The notes under the pieces were generated by a model. It was not told the origin of the DNA, did not search any database, and was given only the letters and a program-made list of their open reading frames with translations. Shown piece by piece: positions 24,539 through 33,636 of a stretch of DNA of 45,493 bases. The DNA comes from JAYWXI01 sp036016955. Its GTDB lineage: Bacteria; Bacteroidota; Bacteroidia; Flavobacteriales; Weeksellaceae. The stretch lies in NCBI RefSeq assembly GCF_036016955.1, contig NZ_JAYWXI010000015.1, positions 1-45,493 on the forward strand, written 5' to 3'. Within the stretch, counting starts at the first letter, position 1. Each line of letters opens with the position of its first letter. A program made the translations under genes and the position numbers.

Positions 24539-25783
24539 ATGAATCTTTCTCCCAAACAACGCCAGCTCCGAAAATACAAATGGGTCGCCACGGGACTTTT
24601 CGTCCTTATGGCTGCTATTTTCGTCGTGACAACCCTCATGCAAAAAAATCATTCCGCCCATTGGATTGGCTATGTAAAAGCGTTTTCGGAAGCTGCCATG
24701 GTAGGGGCCTTAGCCGACTGGTTTGCCGTAACAGCCCTATTCCACCATCCGATGGGACTAAAAATCCCACACACCAACCTCATCCAAAAAAAGAAAGAAA
24801 AAATCGGGGACAACCTCGGTAACTTCGTCCTCGAAAATTTTCTCACTCCGCAAAACCTACGCCCTTACATCCTAAAACTAAAAGCCGCTTCCCTCCTCGG
24901 CGAATGGCTCGCCAAAGAGAAAAACCAAAACCTCCTAATCGCAGAAGCCTCGGCTTTGGCCACCGACATTCTGAACAAAACAGACCACGCCACGGCCGTC
25001 CGTTTTATCACCCAACAAGCCCAAACATTTACCGAAGAGCTAAAACCCAACCTTATTTTGGCCAGCGGACTGAATTACCTTTTGGAGAACAACGACCATC
25101 AAAGGCTCATCACCCACCTCGCCCAACAATTAAAAATCCATCTCGCTCAAAATAAAGAAACCGTACGAAAACGCGTCGAAAAAGAAAGTTTCATCCTGAT
25201 TCCCAAACTCATCGATCATGCTCTAGCCGATAAAATCACCCAAGGCCTTGCAGACTATTTCGACGAAATACAACACCAGTCCTTCCATCCCGTAAGGGAA
25301 GAGATCACCCAAAAACTTCGCGAATTTTCCGAAGAATTAAAAACCCTGCCACGCTGGGAAAAAGAACTGCAAACCCTAAAAGAAAATTTCTTGAACGAAG
25401 AAGTCTTTAACCGTTACGCAAACGACCTCTGGATTTCCCTTAAATCTAACCTTATAAACGCTTTGACTCTGTCGGATTCCCCCCTTAAAAAACATCTGAA
25501 ACAAAACCTAAGCGAACTGGCTCAAAAATTACAAAACGACGAAAAACTGCAATATAAAATCGACCACTGGGTTCGGGTGAACACCTACAAACACCTGCTA
25601 AAAAACACCCACCGTTTTGCCAACCTCATCCGTTCCACCGTAGGCAATTGGGAAGGCAGGGAACTCTCCGACAAACTGGAACTCGAAGTCGGCAAAGACC
25701 TCCAATTCATCCGCATCAACGGAACACTCGTCGGCGGACTGGTCGGGCTGGTCATCTACACTCTCACTCATTTTTTCATCTAA
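24539..25783 (+). CDS. DUF445 family membrane protein (YjiN-like)
   Basis: This is a 414-residue protein with an N-terminal membrane helix (VATGLFVLMAAIFVVTTLM) and the conserved GYVKAFSEAAMVGALADWFAVTALFHHPMGLKIPHTNLI block, the DUF445 signature. A long helical, charged middle part (about 90-380) follows, and a C-terminal glycine-rich hydrophobic segment (INGTLVGGLVGLVIYTLTHF). The function of the family is unknown. The start is the ATG at 24539, right after a -7 element. tadA follows 9 nt downstream, so the two are an operon. Confidence 0.88.
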   Translation: MNLSPKQRQLRKYKWVATGLFVLMAAIFVVTTLMQKNHSAHWIGYVKAFSEAAMVGALADWFAVTALFHHPMGLKIPHTNLIQKKKEKIGDNLGNFVLENFLTPQNLRPYILKLKAASLLGEWLAKEKNQNLLIAEASALATDILNKTDHATAVRFITQQAQTFTEELKPNLILASGLNYLLENNDHQRLITHLAQQLKIHLAQNKETVRKRVEKESFILIPKLIDHALADKITQGLADYFDEIQHQSFHPVREEITQKLREFSEELKTLPRWEKELQTLKENFLNEEVFNRYANDLWISLKSNLINALTLSDSPLKKHLKQNLSELAQKLQNDEKLQYKIDHWVRVNTYKHLLKNTHRFANLIRSTVGNWEGRELSDKLELEVGKDLQFIRINGTLVGGLVGLVIYTLTHFFI

Positions 25784-25792
25784 ATCCAAAAT

Positions 25793-26224
25793 ATGTTTAC
25801 CGACGATTATTTCATGAAAATGGCATTGCAAGAAGCCCATGCCGCCAAAGGAAAAGACGAAGTCCCGGTAGGATGCCTAATCGTCTCCAACCACCGAATC
25901 ATTGCCCGAGCCCACAACCTCACCGAAGCACTCAACGACGTTACCGCCCATGCCGAAATGCAGGCCATTACTGCCGCCGCCAATTTTTTGGGAGGAAAAT
26001 ACCTTCAAAACTGCACCCTCTATGTCACCCTGGAACCTTGCGTGATGTGTGCCGGTGCTCTGAATTGGTCCCAAATCTCAAAAGTGGTGATTGGTGCAAG
26101 AGACCCGCAAAGAGGATTCCTCAATAAAAACCTCTCCCTCCACCCCAAAACCCAAATCGTACAAGGCGTATTAGAAGAAGAGTGTTCGGCACTCATCAAA
26201 GCTTTTTTTAAAGAAAAACGCTAA
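25793..26224 (+). CDS. tadA: tRNA-specific adenosine deaminase
   Basis: TadA converts adenosine-34 to inosine in the tRNA-Arg wobble position. The 143-residue cytidine-deaminase-fold enzyme has the zinc and proton-shuttle motif HAEMQAI (His53, Glu55) and the second zinc motif EPCVMCAGAL (Cys83, Cys86). The C-terminal RDPQRGFL stretch fits TadA-type nucleoside deaminases. A guanine-deaminase paralogue is a remote alternative. Its stop overlaps by 4 nt with the stop of the convergent Rossmann-protein gene. Confidence 0.9.
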   Translation: MFTDDYFMKMALQEAHAAKGKDEVPVGCLIVSNHRIIARAHNLTEALNDVTAHAEMQAITAAANFLGGKYLQNCTLYVTLEPCVMCAGALNWSQISKVVIGARDPQRGFLNKNLSLHPKTQIVQGVLEEECSALIKAFFKEKR

Positions 26225-26973
26225 AACAAAGACGGATTTGGTTTTTGGAATTCATACCCGAATTCCCGTAGTTTTTCGGAAGAAACCACCTTAGATTCCA
26301 ACGGCTCAACAGGCCGAGAAAACCTCTTGGTCTGAACTTCAAAGACCTCCTTTTTGGAAGGATGCAAAGGTGCTACCACATTCCAAACTCCACCACTTAA
26401 ACCACAGTTAATCAGATGATTAACTACCCCTATAACGTCCAAATAATGGACATGATTCACCCGATGAAGCGAGTTCGGAATAAGTCGATCACGGTAAATT
26501 TCGGAAAACCGACGCTCATCCCCCATAAGCCCTCCCAAACGCAATACCGCCACATCAGGAAACACCGAACGATAATAAGTTTCCGCCATTAAAATAGGAG
26601 AGGCCAATTCGTCCTGAGACTCCTCCGTAAAAACCCCAGCCCGATCAGGATAAATCCCAACCGAACTAAACAAAATCACACGCACCCGATCCGAAGCCAC
26701 CAAAGCCGAGGCTCTACGATGCCGTTCCAAGCTAAATTCCCGATTGGAAACCGGCAAGCTGTACACCACCGCATCGCAATCCGAAAAAGCCGCCTTCAGA
26801 GGTTCATCAACTTGTTCTTTTTCAAAATCAATTCTAAAAACCGACGAACAAAAAGAATGCAAAAACGCCACCCGATCTTCCCCTCGCACCGTAGCCACTA
26901 CATCGCCGTCTTTAGAAAAGAAACAAGCCAGCCGTTCCCCCAGCCAACCGCATCCGACAATCCCCAGTTTCAT
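26221..26973 (-). CDS. NAD(P)-binding Rossmann-fold protein (SDR-like)
   Basis: The 250-residue protein starts with a Rossmann dinucleotide-binding loop, IVGCGWLGERLA. FSSVGIYPDRAG at mid-length resembles the STDxVYG strand of extended SDRs, but no clear YxxxK follows. It is probably a nucleoside-sugar-epimerase-like protein without a known substrate. The start ATG at 26973 overlaps the coaX stop in a TAATG arrangement, so it is translationally coupled to coaX. A longer frame to 26994 adds seven residues inside coaX and is less likely. Confidence 0.82.
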   Translation of the reverse strand: MKLGIVGCGWLGERLACFFSKDGDVVATVRGEDRVAFLHSFCSSVFRIDFEKEQVDEPLKAAFSDCDAVVYSLPVSNREFSLERHRRASALVASDRVRVILFSSVGIYPDRAGVFTEESQDELASPILMAETYYRSVFPDVAVLRLGGLMGDERRFSEIYRDRLIPNSLHRVNHVHYLDVIGVVNHLINCGLSGGVWNVVAPLHPSKKEVFEVQTKRFSRPVEPLESKVVSSEKLREFGYEFQKPNPSLF

Positions 26974-27731
26974 TAAAGCGATTTTCCCAAACAATAAAGC
27001 CCTTTAAGCGTATGCAAACGATCCGCCACATGAATTTTATCCGTCAGTGGTTTATACACATGAGAAACCCCTCCCGTGGCAATCACAAAACATTCGTCCT
27101 GAATCTCCTCGTTAATCCGATCAATAAACCCTTCCACCATGCCCAAAAAGCCATAAACCATACCACTCTGCATGCAACTCACCGTATCCAAACCCAAAAC
27201 CGATTTCGGCTTAATCAATTCGATTTCGGGAAGCTGAGCCGTCTGCCCCACCAGCGAATTAAGCGACGTGATAATCCCCGGCGCAATAATCACCCCCATC
27301 GTTTCGCCATTCTCCGCCAGACAACTGGCCGTAAGTGCCGTCCCAAAATCCAAAATGATTTTTTTCCCCTCGGGATACCAATGAGCCGCCGCCACCAAAT
27401 TGGCGTAAATATCCGTCCCCATCTGTTTGGACTTAGCCTGAACACGCGAAGGCGTATTCCGATCGACCAATACAGGCGTCTTCCCGTGAAGTTTCTTCAC
27501 CGCACGAACCACATCCATCGTAATCTGAGGAACCACCGACCCCACAATAATACGGTCAATCTCCGACGCATCTATCCCCTGCGTCTGGTAAAGCATGCTG
27601 AATTGTAAAATAAGTTCGTCACTGGTCTTATAAGGTTTCGTATTCGTAATCCAAGAAACCTCGCATTCCTCCCCATTAAACAACCCAAAACGAACATTGG
27701 TATTTCCGATATTAATGACTATAGCCTTCAT
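26973..27731 (-). CDS. coaX: Type III pantothenate kinase
   Basis: CoaX phosphorylates pantothenate, the first committed step of coenzyme A synthesis; type III enzymes need a monovalent cation and resist feedback by CoA. The 252-residue protein has the acetate-kinase-fold phosphate-1 motif NIGNTNVRFGLF, the IILDFGTALTAS motif near residue 126 and a C-terminal IATGGVSHVY motif. It is the middle gene of M1 peptidase, coaX, Rossmann protein, with a 4-nt gap upstream and a 1-nt overlap downstream. Confidence 0.94.
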   Translation of the reverse strand: MKAIVINIGNTNVRFGLFNGEECEVSWITNTKPYKTSDELILQFSMLYQTQGIDASEIDRIIVGSVVPQITMDVVRAVKKLHGKTPVLVDRNTPSRVQAKSKQMGTDIYANLVAAAHWYPEGKKIILDFGTALTASCLAENGETMGVIIAPGIITSLNSLVGQTAQLPEIELIKPKSVLGLDTVSCMQSGMVYGFLGMVEGFIDRINEEIQDECFVIATGGVSHVYKPLTDKIHVADRLHTLKGLYCLGKSL

Positions 27732-27735
27732 TCGC

Positions 27736-29595
27736 CTATGGTTTTACCGAAGCATTAAATTCCATATAATTATCCGAAGGATTCACATCCGCCAATCGCT
27801 GGGAAAAATCAATGCCCAAAGCCGAAATTTCGTCCTTGGTAAACGGAATCTTAAACACGTACTTCTTCTGCGTCCACGGCCAATAAGGTAACGTGGTAAA
27901 AGTCCCATAAATATCATCGGATTTCCACACTCTGGTCATGTTCAGCGGAATTTGAAAATTAACAATGCGACCGTCCTTGGTTAAAACACTAAAATCAATC
28001 GGCATCGGCACCGTCCCGTTATTAACCAAAGTCACCGTAGTGGCCCCGTCGCCAAATTCCACATTTTTTATCGCATAGTCAATGGTCTTGGTTGTATTAA
28101 TCCAATAATGAAAAAACCATTTCAAATCCATCCCCGAAACCTTTTGGGCAATGTGAAGAAAATCCCGATCCGAAGGATGCTTCATTTTCCACTGATTAAA
28201 AAACTCTTTCATAATCAATTGCATATTGCGCTCCCCAACAATATACCCCAACTGCACCAAAAACAACTCCCCTTTGGTGTAACTGGCCACCGAATACGCG
28301 CGCCCGTCATCGTGATGGTCCGCCAACCAAACCGCCGGAGTTTCTTTTCCCGTTTTTGTAAAGTTGACATATGAAGCAATGCTGGAAACAAACGGATTAG
28401 GCTCCGGCTGCTCCGGAGGAAACAACTGATGCATCACAAGCGACTCCGCATAACTCGTAAACCCTTCGTCAATCCAAGGCCTCATACTCTCATTACTGGC
28501 CAACATCTGCTGAAACCAAGAATGCGCCCCTTCATGAACCATTAGCCCCACCAAACCTTTAAAACTTCTTCCCTGACCGAGAATCATCGTACACATGCCG
28601 TACTCCATACCGCCGTCACCCCCTTGGATAAAGGCGTAGGAAGGGTATTCATAACGTCCGAAAGTAGCGTTCATAATCTGAAAAAAACGAGCCACGTAAG
28701 GCTTGCTTTCTTCCCAAAAAGCGGTTTGCTCATTTTTTTGATAAACGTAATAAATCTTGGGACCATCAAGCACCGTAAATTCCTCTACCGTATAATCCCG
28801 ATCCGCCGCCCAAGCAAAGTCCAGTAAATTTTTTGCCGTCCAATGCCACGTAGCTTTGCCTTCCGAATCCGTCTTCACCTGTGCACCGGAAGTATACCCT
28901 TTCACTTCCGAAGGATTTTGCAATACTCCGCCGGCCCCGATCACATAATCGCCGTCGATCTTGATGCTAACCTCATAATCCGAAAAAGGAGCATGAAACT
29001 CCCGCCCAATATAATCAAACGTATGCCAACCCTCGTAATCGTATTCCGCCAGTTTGGGATACCATTGCGTCATCGTCATATCAATGCCCTCACGGTTGTT
29101 TCGCCCACTGCGCCGAATCTGCATCGGAATCACGGCATCCCACTCCATCGTGAATGTCGTAATTCCCTTAGGCTTCAGTGGCTCCGCAAGTTCAACTTTC
29201 ATAATGGTCTCCTGAACCTCAAATTTCAATTTTTTACCGTCCTGCCGTATCCAATGAATATTTTGCGCCCCTTCCTGATCCGGCGGAATCGCCGACAAAC
29301 GCGAAACCCCGCCTTGCTGCAAACGACTGTCGCCATTAACCCCCTGACTCTGAACCCGCTGATCCATCATCGACCCCGGCTTAAAGGCATTCCAGTACAA
29401 ATGAAAATAAACCACCCCAAGCTCGTCCGGCGAATGGTTGGTGTATGTAATGGTCTGCTTACCCTTATACGTAAAATTGGAAGCATCCACATCGATCTCC
29501 ATCTGATATTTAGCAAATTGTTGATAATAAGGCTGCTTCTGCGCCTGAAGAGCAAAATAAAAACAAAAAAACAACAGGCCAAAAAGTTTATTCAT
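27736..29595 (-). CDS. M1 family metallopeptidase
   Basis: This is an exported zinc aminopeptidase-like protein of 619 residues from the ATG at 29595 (the frame to 29631 adds a non-signal stretch). It has a signal peptide (MNKLFGLLFFCFYFALQAQ), an N-terminal beta-sandwich (NFTYKGKQTITYTNHS), a gluzincin catalytic domain with HEGAH near residue 354, and the third zinc ligand in RPWIDEGFTSYAES. The G(G/A)MEYG substrate motif appears as GDGGMEYGMC. It is first in an operon with coaX. A periplasmic or outer-membrane-facing role in peptide use is likely. Confidence 0.92.
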   Translation of the reverse strand: MNKLFGLLFFCFYFALQAQKQPYYQQFAKYQMEIDVDASNFTYKGKQTITYTNHSPDELGVVYFHLYWNAFKPGSMMDQRVQSQGVNGDSRLQQGGVSRLSAIPPDQEGAQNIHWIRQDGKKLKFEVQETIMKVELAEPLKPKGITTFTMEWDAVIPMQIRRSGRNNREGIDMTMTQWYPKLAEYDYEGWHTFDYIGREFHAPFSDYEVSIKIDGDYVIGAGGVLQNPSEVKGYTSGAQVKTDSEGKATWHWTAKNLLDFAWAADRDYTVEEFTVLDGPKIYYVYQKNEQTAFWEESKPYVARFFQIMNATFGRYEYPSYAFIQGGDGGMEYGMCTMILGQGRSFKGLVGLMVHEGAHSWFQQMLASNESMRPWIDEGFTSYAESLVMHQLFPPEQPEPNPFVSSIASYVNFTKTGKETPAVWLADHHDDGRAYSVASYTKGELFLVQLGYIVGERNMQLIMKEFFNQWKMKHPSDRDFLHIAQKVSGMDLKWFFHYWINTTKTIDYAIKNVEFGDGATTVTLVNNGTVPMPIDFSVLTKDGRIVNFQIPLNMTRVWKSDDIYGTFTTLPYWPWTQKKYVFKIPFTKDEISALGIDFSQRLADVNPSDNYMEFNASVKP

Positions 29596-29689
29596 AACAA
29601 AAAACAGTTTTAAAGCCCGAAAGTTAAGCATTTTTTAAAAAAGCCTCGTCCCTACTCCAATCCGTGAGTTCCAATTGACAGAACTTTCT

Positions 29690-29697
29690 TAATTTTG
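29690..29697 (+). promoter_or_regulatory. Putative -7 element for aspartate kinase
   Basis: TAATTTTG lies 19 nt before the ATG at 29717. The -33 element is unclear. Confidence 0.4.
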
Positions 29698-29716
29698 TCT
29701 GCTTAAACCCTTTACT

Positions 29717-31099
29717 ATGCTCACGGTAGAAAAAATAGGAGGAACCTCCATGTCCCAGTTTCAAGACGTTCTAAAAAACATCATCATCGGCTCACGTCAA
29801 GCCGACGAAAAGTACAACCGAATTTTTGTCGTATCAGCCTACAACCACGTCACCAACTGGCTATTGGAACATAAAAAAACCGGAGAACCCGGCATTTACA
29901 ATAAATTTCTGAAAGGCGAAGATTACAAATCCGCTTTGGACGAGCTGTACCAAAAATTATTGCTCATCAACGAAGGATTCGAAGCCATAGGCCTCAACCT
30001 AAACGAAGCCGCAGAGTTTCTGAAATTCCGAATCAACCAAGCCAAAACCATGCTCCACAGCCTAAGTAACGTCATGGCCTCAGGCTACGTCAATGCCAAA
30101 GACATTCATCTGGCCGCCCGCGAAATACTCGCCTCCATCGGCGAAGCCCACTCGGGTTGGAATTCCACCAACATCCTCAACAACAACGGCATCAATGCCC
30201 GCTTTATCGACCTCTGCGGTTTCAACGACAACGACCCCCTCACCATAGACGAACGCATCCACAAAGAACTGGAAAACATCGACTTCAGCAACGTCGTATG
30301 CATCGCCACCGGCTACACCAAAGGAACCGAAGGCATCATGCGCGCTTTCGACCGAGGCTATTCGGAAGTGACCTTCAGTAAAATCGCCGTGGAAGTTCAA
30401 GCCACCGAAGCCATCATCCATAAAGAATTTCACCTCTCCAGCGCCGATCCCAAAATCGTAGGCGTAGAAAACAGCATCCCCGTCGGCCAAACCAACTACA
30501 TCGTTGCCGACCAACTGGCAGACATCGGCATGGAAGCCATTCATCCCAAAGCCGCCAAACCCCTGGAAATGGCAGGCATTAACATCCGAATAAAAAATAC
30601 CTTCGAACCCGAACACCCCGGAACACTAATTTCTAAAGATTACATCTCCCCCGAAAGCCGCATCGAAATCGTTTCCGGATCCAAAGAACTCCTCGCCATC
30701 GAGGTGCACGACCCCATGATGGTCGGCGAAGTCGGCTACGACCAACGCATCATGACGCATTTTCAAAATTTCGGGGTAAGTTACGTCCTGAAAGCCACCA
30801 ACGCCAATTCCATCACCATGGTCGTATGGGACAATGCCAAAGCCAAAAAACTGCTGGCCGAACTCCAAAATCATTTTTACCAAATCAACGCCATGCCCGT
30901 TGCCATGGTCAGCGCCATGGGAACCAACATCGCCTCCACGGGATTTCTCTACCGAGCCACCAAAGCCCTCTACGAGAAAGACATCAACATCGAGTGCTAC
31001 GCCCAGTCGCTCATGCAGGTTAACCTCCAGTTCGTTATCAAACGCGAACACTACGAAGAGGCTATAAAAGCCCTAAACGCCGCTCTTTGTCATAAATAA
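29717..31099 (+). CDS. Aspartate kinase
   Basis: This 460-residue enzyme makes aspartyl-phosphate for the Lys/Thr/Met/DAP branch. The N-terminus VEKIGGTSMSQF is the aspartokinase KFGGTS motif in a variant typical of the ectoine-type (Ask_Ect) subgroup, which is also used by Flavobacteria without ectoine genes. The amino-acid-kinase domain runs to about residue 310 (ATGYTKGTEGIMRAFDRGYSE with the Arg/Asp active-site elements), followed by two ACT regulatory domains to the end. No other pathway genes are adjacent. Feedback control by an amino acid is inferred from the ACT domains. Confidence 0.92.
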   Translation: MLTVEKIGGTSMSQFQDVLKNIIIGSRQADEKYNRIFVVSAYNHVTNWLLEHKKTGEPGIYNKFLKGEDYKSALDELYQKLLLINEGFEAIGLNLNEAAEFLKFRINQAKTMLHSLSNVMASGYVNAKDIHLAAREILASIGEAHSGWNSTNILNNNGINARFIDLCGFNDNDPLTIDERIHKELENIDFSNVVCIATGYTKGTEGIMRAFDRGYSEVTFSKIAVEVQATEAIIHKEFHLSSADPKIVGVENSIPVGQTNYIVADQLADIGMEAIHPKAAKPLEMAGINIRIKNTFEPEHPGTLISKDYISPESRIEIVSGSKELLAIEVHDPMMVGEVGYDQRIMTHFQNFGVSYVLKATNANSITMVVWDNAKAKKLLAELQNHFYQINAMPVAMVSAMGTNIASTGFLYRATKALYEKDINIECYAQSLMQVNLQFVIKREHYEEAIKALNAALCHK

Positions 31100-31104
31100 A
31101 ATAA

Positions 31105-31129
31105 GCCTCCGGAATGGAGGCCTTTTTTT
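31105..31129. terminator. Bidirectional terminator between aspartate kinase and mutase genes
   Basis: GCCTCC and GGAGGC form the stem around a 5-nt loop, followed by eight T on the plus strand. It lies between two convergent genes. Confidence 0.8.
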
Positions 31130-33264
31130 TAGAAACGCCCCTCAAGGTCTTTAAGCAAACGTTCCAAAACTTCACAAGCCGATGCCGGAAGATTCGTCCC
31201 CGGTCCGAAAATAAAATCAGCCCCATTGGCATAAAGAAAAGCATAATCCTGCCGAGGAATAACCCCGCCCACCACAATCAAAATATCCTCCGCCCCCAGT
31301 TTGGTCAACTCTTCCACCACCTGAGGAACCAAGGTCTTATGCCCCGCCGCCAGAGACGACACCCCTAAAACATGAACATCATTCTCCACCGCCTGACGCG
31401 CCACCTCTTGGGGCGTCTGAAACAAAGGCGCCACATCCACATCAAAGCCCATATCCGCAAACGCCGTAGCCACCACCTTCGCCCCACGGTCGTGCCCATC
31501 CTGCCCCATCTTAGCCACCATCATCCGAGGACGACGCCCTTCTTCTTCTTCAAACTGATGCGCCATCTTTTGCGCTTTCTCAAAATCTTTATTTTTTCCC
31601 GAATTCATAGCATAGACCCCCGATATGGTTTTGATGTTAGCCCGATAACGACCGAAAACCTCTTCCAAAACTTCGCTCATTTCCCCCAATGTTACCCGCC
31701 TGCGCGCTGCTTCAACACAAAACTCCAACAAATTACCCTCTCCAGAACGCGCACAATGCCTCAACCTCGAAAGAATCTCTTCCACCCCTGCCGCATCCCG
31801 AGCCGCCTTCACCCTCGCCAACCGTTCAATCTGCTTCTTCCGAACCTGCGTATTATCAATACTCAAAATAGCCAAATCCTCCTGCTGTAACGAAGAACGA
31901 AAAGCATTAACCCCGATAATGAATTCTTCACCACTATCAATCTTAGCCTGTTTCACCGCTGCCGCTTCCTCGATCCTCATCTTCGGAATCCCCGCCTCAA
32001 TCGCCTTGGTCATCCCGCCCTCTTTCTCCACCTCGTCGATATACCTTAGGGCTTCCTCAATCATCTGCCCCGTTAAAGCCTCCACCAAATAGCTCCCCCC
32101 CATAGGATCCACCACCCCACAAATCCCCGATTCTTGCTGAAGAATAATCTGCGTATTGCGGGCAATTTTGGCCGAGTAATCCGTCGGTAATGCGATCGCC
32201 TCGTCCAAAGCGTTAGTATGCAGCGACTGCGTCCCCCCCAAAGCCGAAGAAAGCGCCTCGATCGCCGTACGAGTAATATTATTAAAAGGCTCCTGCTCCG
32301 TTAAAGACCACCCCGACGTCTGCGAATGCGTACGCAAAGCCAAAGCCTTAGGATTGCTCGGATTAAAACGAGACAAAAGCTTCGCCCAAACATAACGCGC
32401 CGCCCTCATCTTGGCTATCTCCATAAAATGATTCATCCCAATAGCCCAAAAAAAAGACAATCTCGGAGCAAAATCGTCCACTTTCATCCCCGCCTTAATC
32501 CCCGTCCTAACATACTCCAACCCATCCGCCAACGTATAAGCCATCTCCAAAACCGGCGTTGCCCCAGCCTCCTGCATATGATACCCCGAAATCGAAATGG
32601 AGTTGAATTTAGGAATGAAACGGGATGTATATGAAAAAATATCCGCAATAATCCGCATCGAAGGTTCCGGAGGATAAATGTACGTATTGCGCACCATAAA
32701 CTCTTTAAGGATATCGTTCTGTATCGTCCCCGAAAGCTTCTCCTGAGAAACCCCTTGCTCTTCCGCCGCCACAATATAAAAAGCCAAAATAGGAAGCACC
32801 GCCCCATTCATCGTCATAGACACCGAAATCTCATCCAATGGAATACCGTCAAAAAGAATCTTCATGTCCTCCACCGAATCAATTGCCACCCCAGCCTTCC
32901 CCACATCGCCCACAACCCGCTCATGATCGGAATCGTACCCCCTGTGCGTGGCCAAATCAAACGCCACCGAAAGCCCCTTTTGCCCTGCTTCCAAATTCCG
33001 CTTATAAAACGCATTGGACTCCTCCGCCGTAGAAAATCCCGCGTACTGACGAATCGTCCAAGGCTTCTGAACATACATCGTAGAATAAGGCCCTCGAAGG
33101 TAAGGCGCCTGCCCCGCAATACCCGCCGAAACCACCGCCCCATTCGCATCCGATGAGTCATAAGCCGACTTCATCTCCATTCCGTCCTTAACAAAAAAGT
33201 AAGGCTCCCCTTTCTGGAAATCCAAGAAAAAATCCGGTTGACTGTTTTGAATCTTACGGCGCAT
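31129..33264 (-). CDS. scpA: Methylmalonyl-CoA mutase, catalytic and B12-binding domains
   Basis: The 711-residue adenosylcobalamin enzyme interconverts succinyl-CoA and (R)-methylmalonyl-CoA. The TIM-barrel part carries PWTIRQYAGFSTAEESN, the substrate region RGYDSDHERVVGDVGKAGVAID and HTNALDEA. The C-terminal cobalamin domain has the base-off motif GQDGHDRGAK (near residue 586), followed by GVSSLAAGHKTL and IVVGGVIP. The length equals the large subunit or homodimeric Sbm/ScpA type. No small-subunit gene is adjacent upstream, where decayed sequence begins. A perfect inverted repeat at 33277-33295 sits immediately before the start and may be an operator. Confidence 0.93.
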   Translation of the reverse strand: MRRKIQNSQPDFFLDFQKGEPYFFVKDGMEMKSAYDSSDANGAVVSAGIAGQAPYLRGPYSTMYVQKPWTIRQYAGFSTAEESNAFYKRNLEAGQKGLSVAFDLATHRGYDSDHERVVGDVGKAGVAIDSVEDMKILFDGIPLDEISVSMTMNGAVLPILAFYIVAAEEQGVSQEKLSGTIQNDILKEFMVRNTYIYPPEPSMRIIADIFSYTSRFIPKFNSISISGYHMQEAGATPVLEMAYTLADGLEYVRTGIKAGMKVDDFAPRLSFFWAIGMNHFMEIAKMRAARYVWAKLLSRFNPSNPKALALRTHSQTSGWSLTEQEPFNNITRTAIEALSSALGGTQSLHTNALDEAIALPTDYSAKIARNTQIILQQESGICGVVDPMGGSYLVEALTGQMIEEALRYIDEVEKEGGMTKAIEAGIPKMRIEEAAAVKQAKIDSGEEFIIGVNAFRSSLQQEDLAILSIDNTQVRKKQIERLARVKAARDAAGVEEILSRLRHCARSGEGNLLEFCVEAARRRVTLGEMSEVLEEVFGRYRANIKTISGVYAMNSGKNKDFEKAQKMAHQFEEEEGRRPRMMVAKMGQDGHDRGAKVVATAFADMGFDVDVAPLFQTPQEVARQAVENDVHVLGVSSLAAGHKTLVPQVVEELTKLGAEDILIVVGGVIPRQDYAFLYANGADFIFGPGTNLPASACEVLERLLKDLEGRF

Positions 33265-33276
33265 CGAAAATTAATT

Positions 33277-33295
33277 TTAACTTTAGTAAAGTTAA
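33277..33295. promoter_or_regulatory. Palindromic operator candidate upstream of the mutase gene
   Basis: TTAACTTT and AAAGTTAA form a perfect 8-bp inverted repeat with a 3-nt spacer, 13 nt before the mutase ATG on the minus strand. A degenerate -7 box (TAACTTTA) lies inside it, so a bound dimeric repressor would block the promoter. Confidence 0.5.
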
Positions 33296-33334
33296 CGAAT
33301 TTTATAGTATCCTAAGTATTTTTCCCCCTCCCCT

Positions 33335-33480
33335 GCCCAAAATTTCCAAACAATCAAACCACAAAACCCAAAATTTTACAACACTTCCGAAAGCAACTTC
33401 GGTGTAGCTTCCGTACTGATTTCAGGAAAAAAAGACGCCGTATTAATCGACACGCAATTCACATTGGCCGATGCCGAAAC
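33335..33480 (+). pseudogene. 5' remnant of an MBL-fold hydrolase gene
   Basis: In frame, this stretch encodes AQNFQTIK through FYNTSESNFGVASVL to KKDAVLIDTQFTLADAE. This is the first part of the secreted MBL-fold hydrolases common in Bacteroidota, in which a NPSEASFFV-like segment is followed by LIDAQFT. No start or signal peptide precedes it: a stop codon lies shortly upstream. After about 33480 the similarity stops and the frame runs into unrelated sequence ending in TAA. The metal-binding HxHxDH segment that should follow is absent. The matching 3' part lies at 34125-34482. Confidence 0.75.
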
Positions 33481-33494
33481 CAGTGCAAAAAAAG

Positions 33495-33514
33495 AAAAAC
33501 CCTTTATGGTTTTT
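33495..33514. terminator. Small A/T hairpin next to the SMR insertion
   Basis: AAAAACC and GGTTTTT form a 7-bp stem around CTTTAT, just beyond the broken end of the hydrolase remnant. It could terminate either direction; for the SMR gene it is about 120 nt past the stop. Confidence 0.4.
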
Positions 33515-33636
33515 TACGGTAACAAAAAAGAAAACCGCAAATAATCATCCTGTCGTGCATCTTAAAAACAGTTTAGCTTCAATGTGGTTAAGTCTATGGC
33601 TTTTTACTACTGAAAAATGGATTATCATCCCCTGTT

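Noticed and set aside
24301..24639. 112-codon minus frame spanning the DUF445 gene start
   Set aside because: It overlaps the start of the convincing DUF445 gene and its -7 element; no protein features.
30080..30616. 178-codon open frame antisense to aspartate kinase
   Set aside because: It mirrors the codon pattern of the kinase gene and gives a Val/Gly/Asp/Phe-rich product with no domain; a typical shadow of a GCC-rich coding strand.
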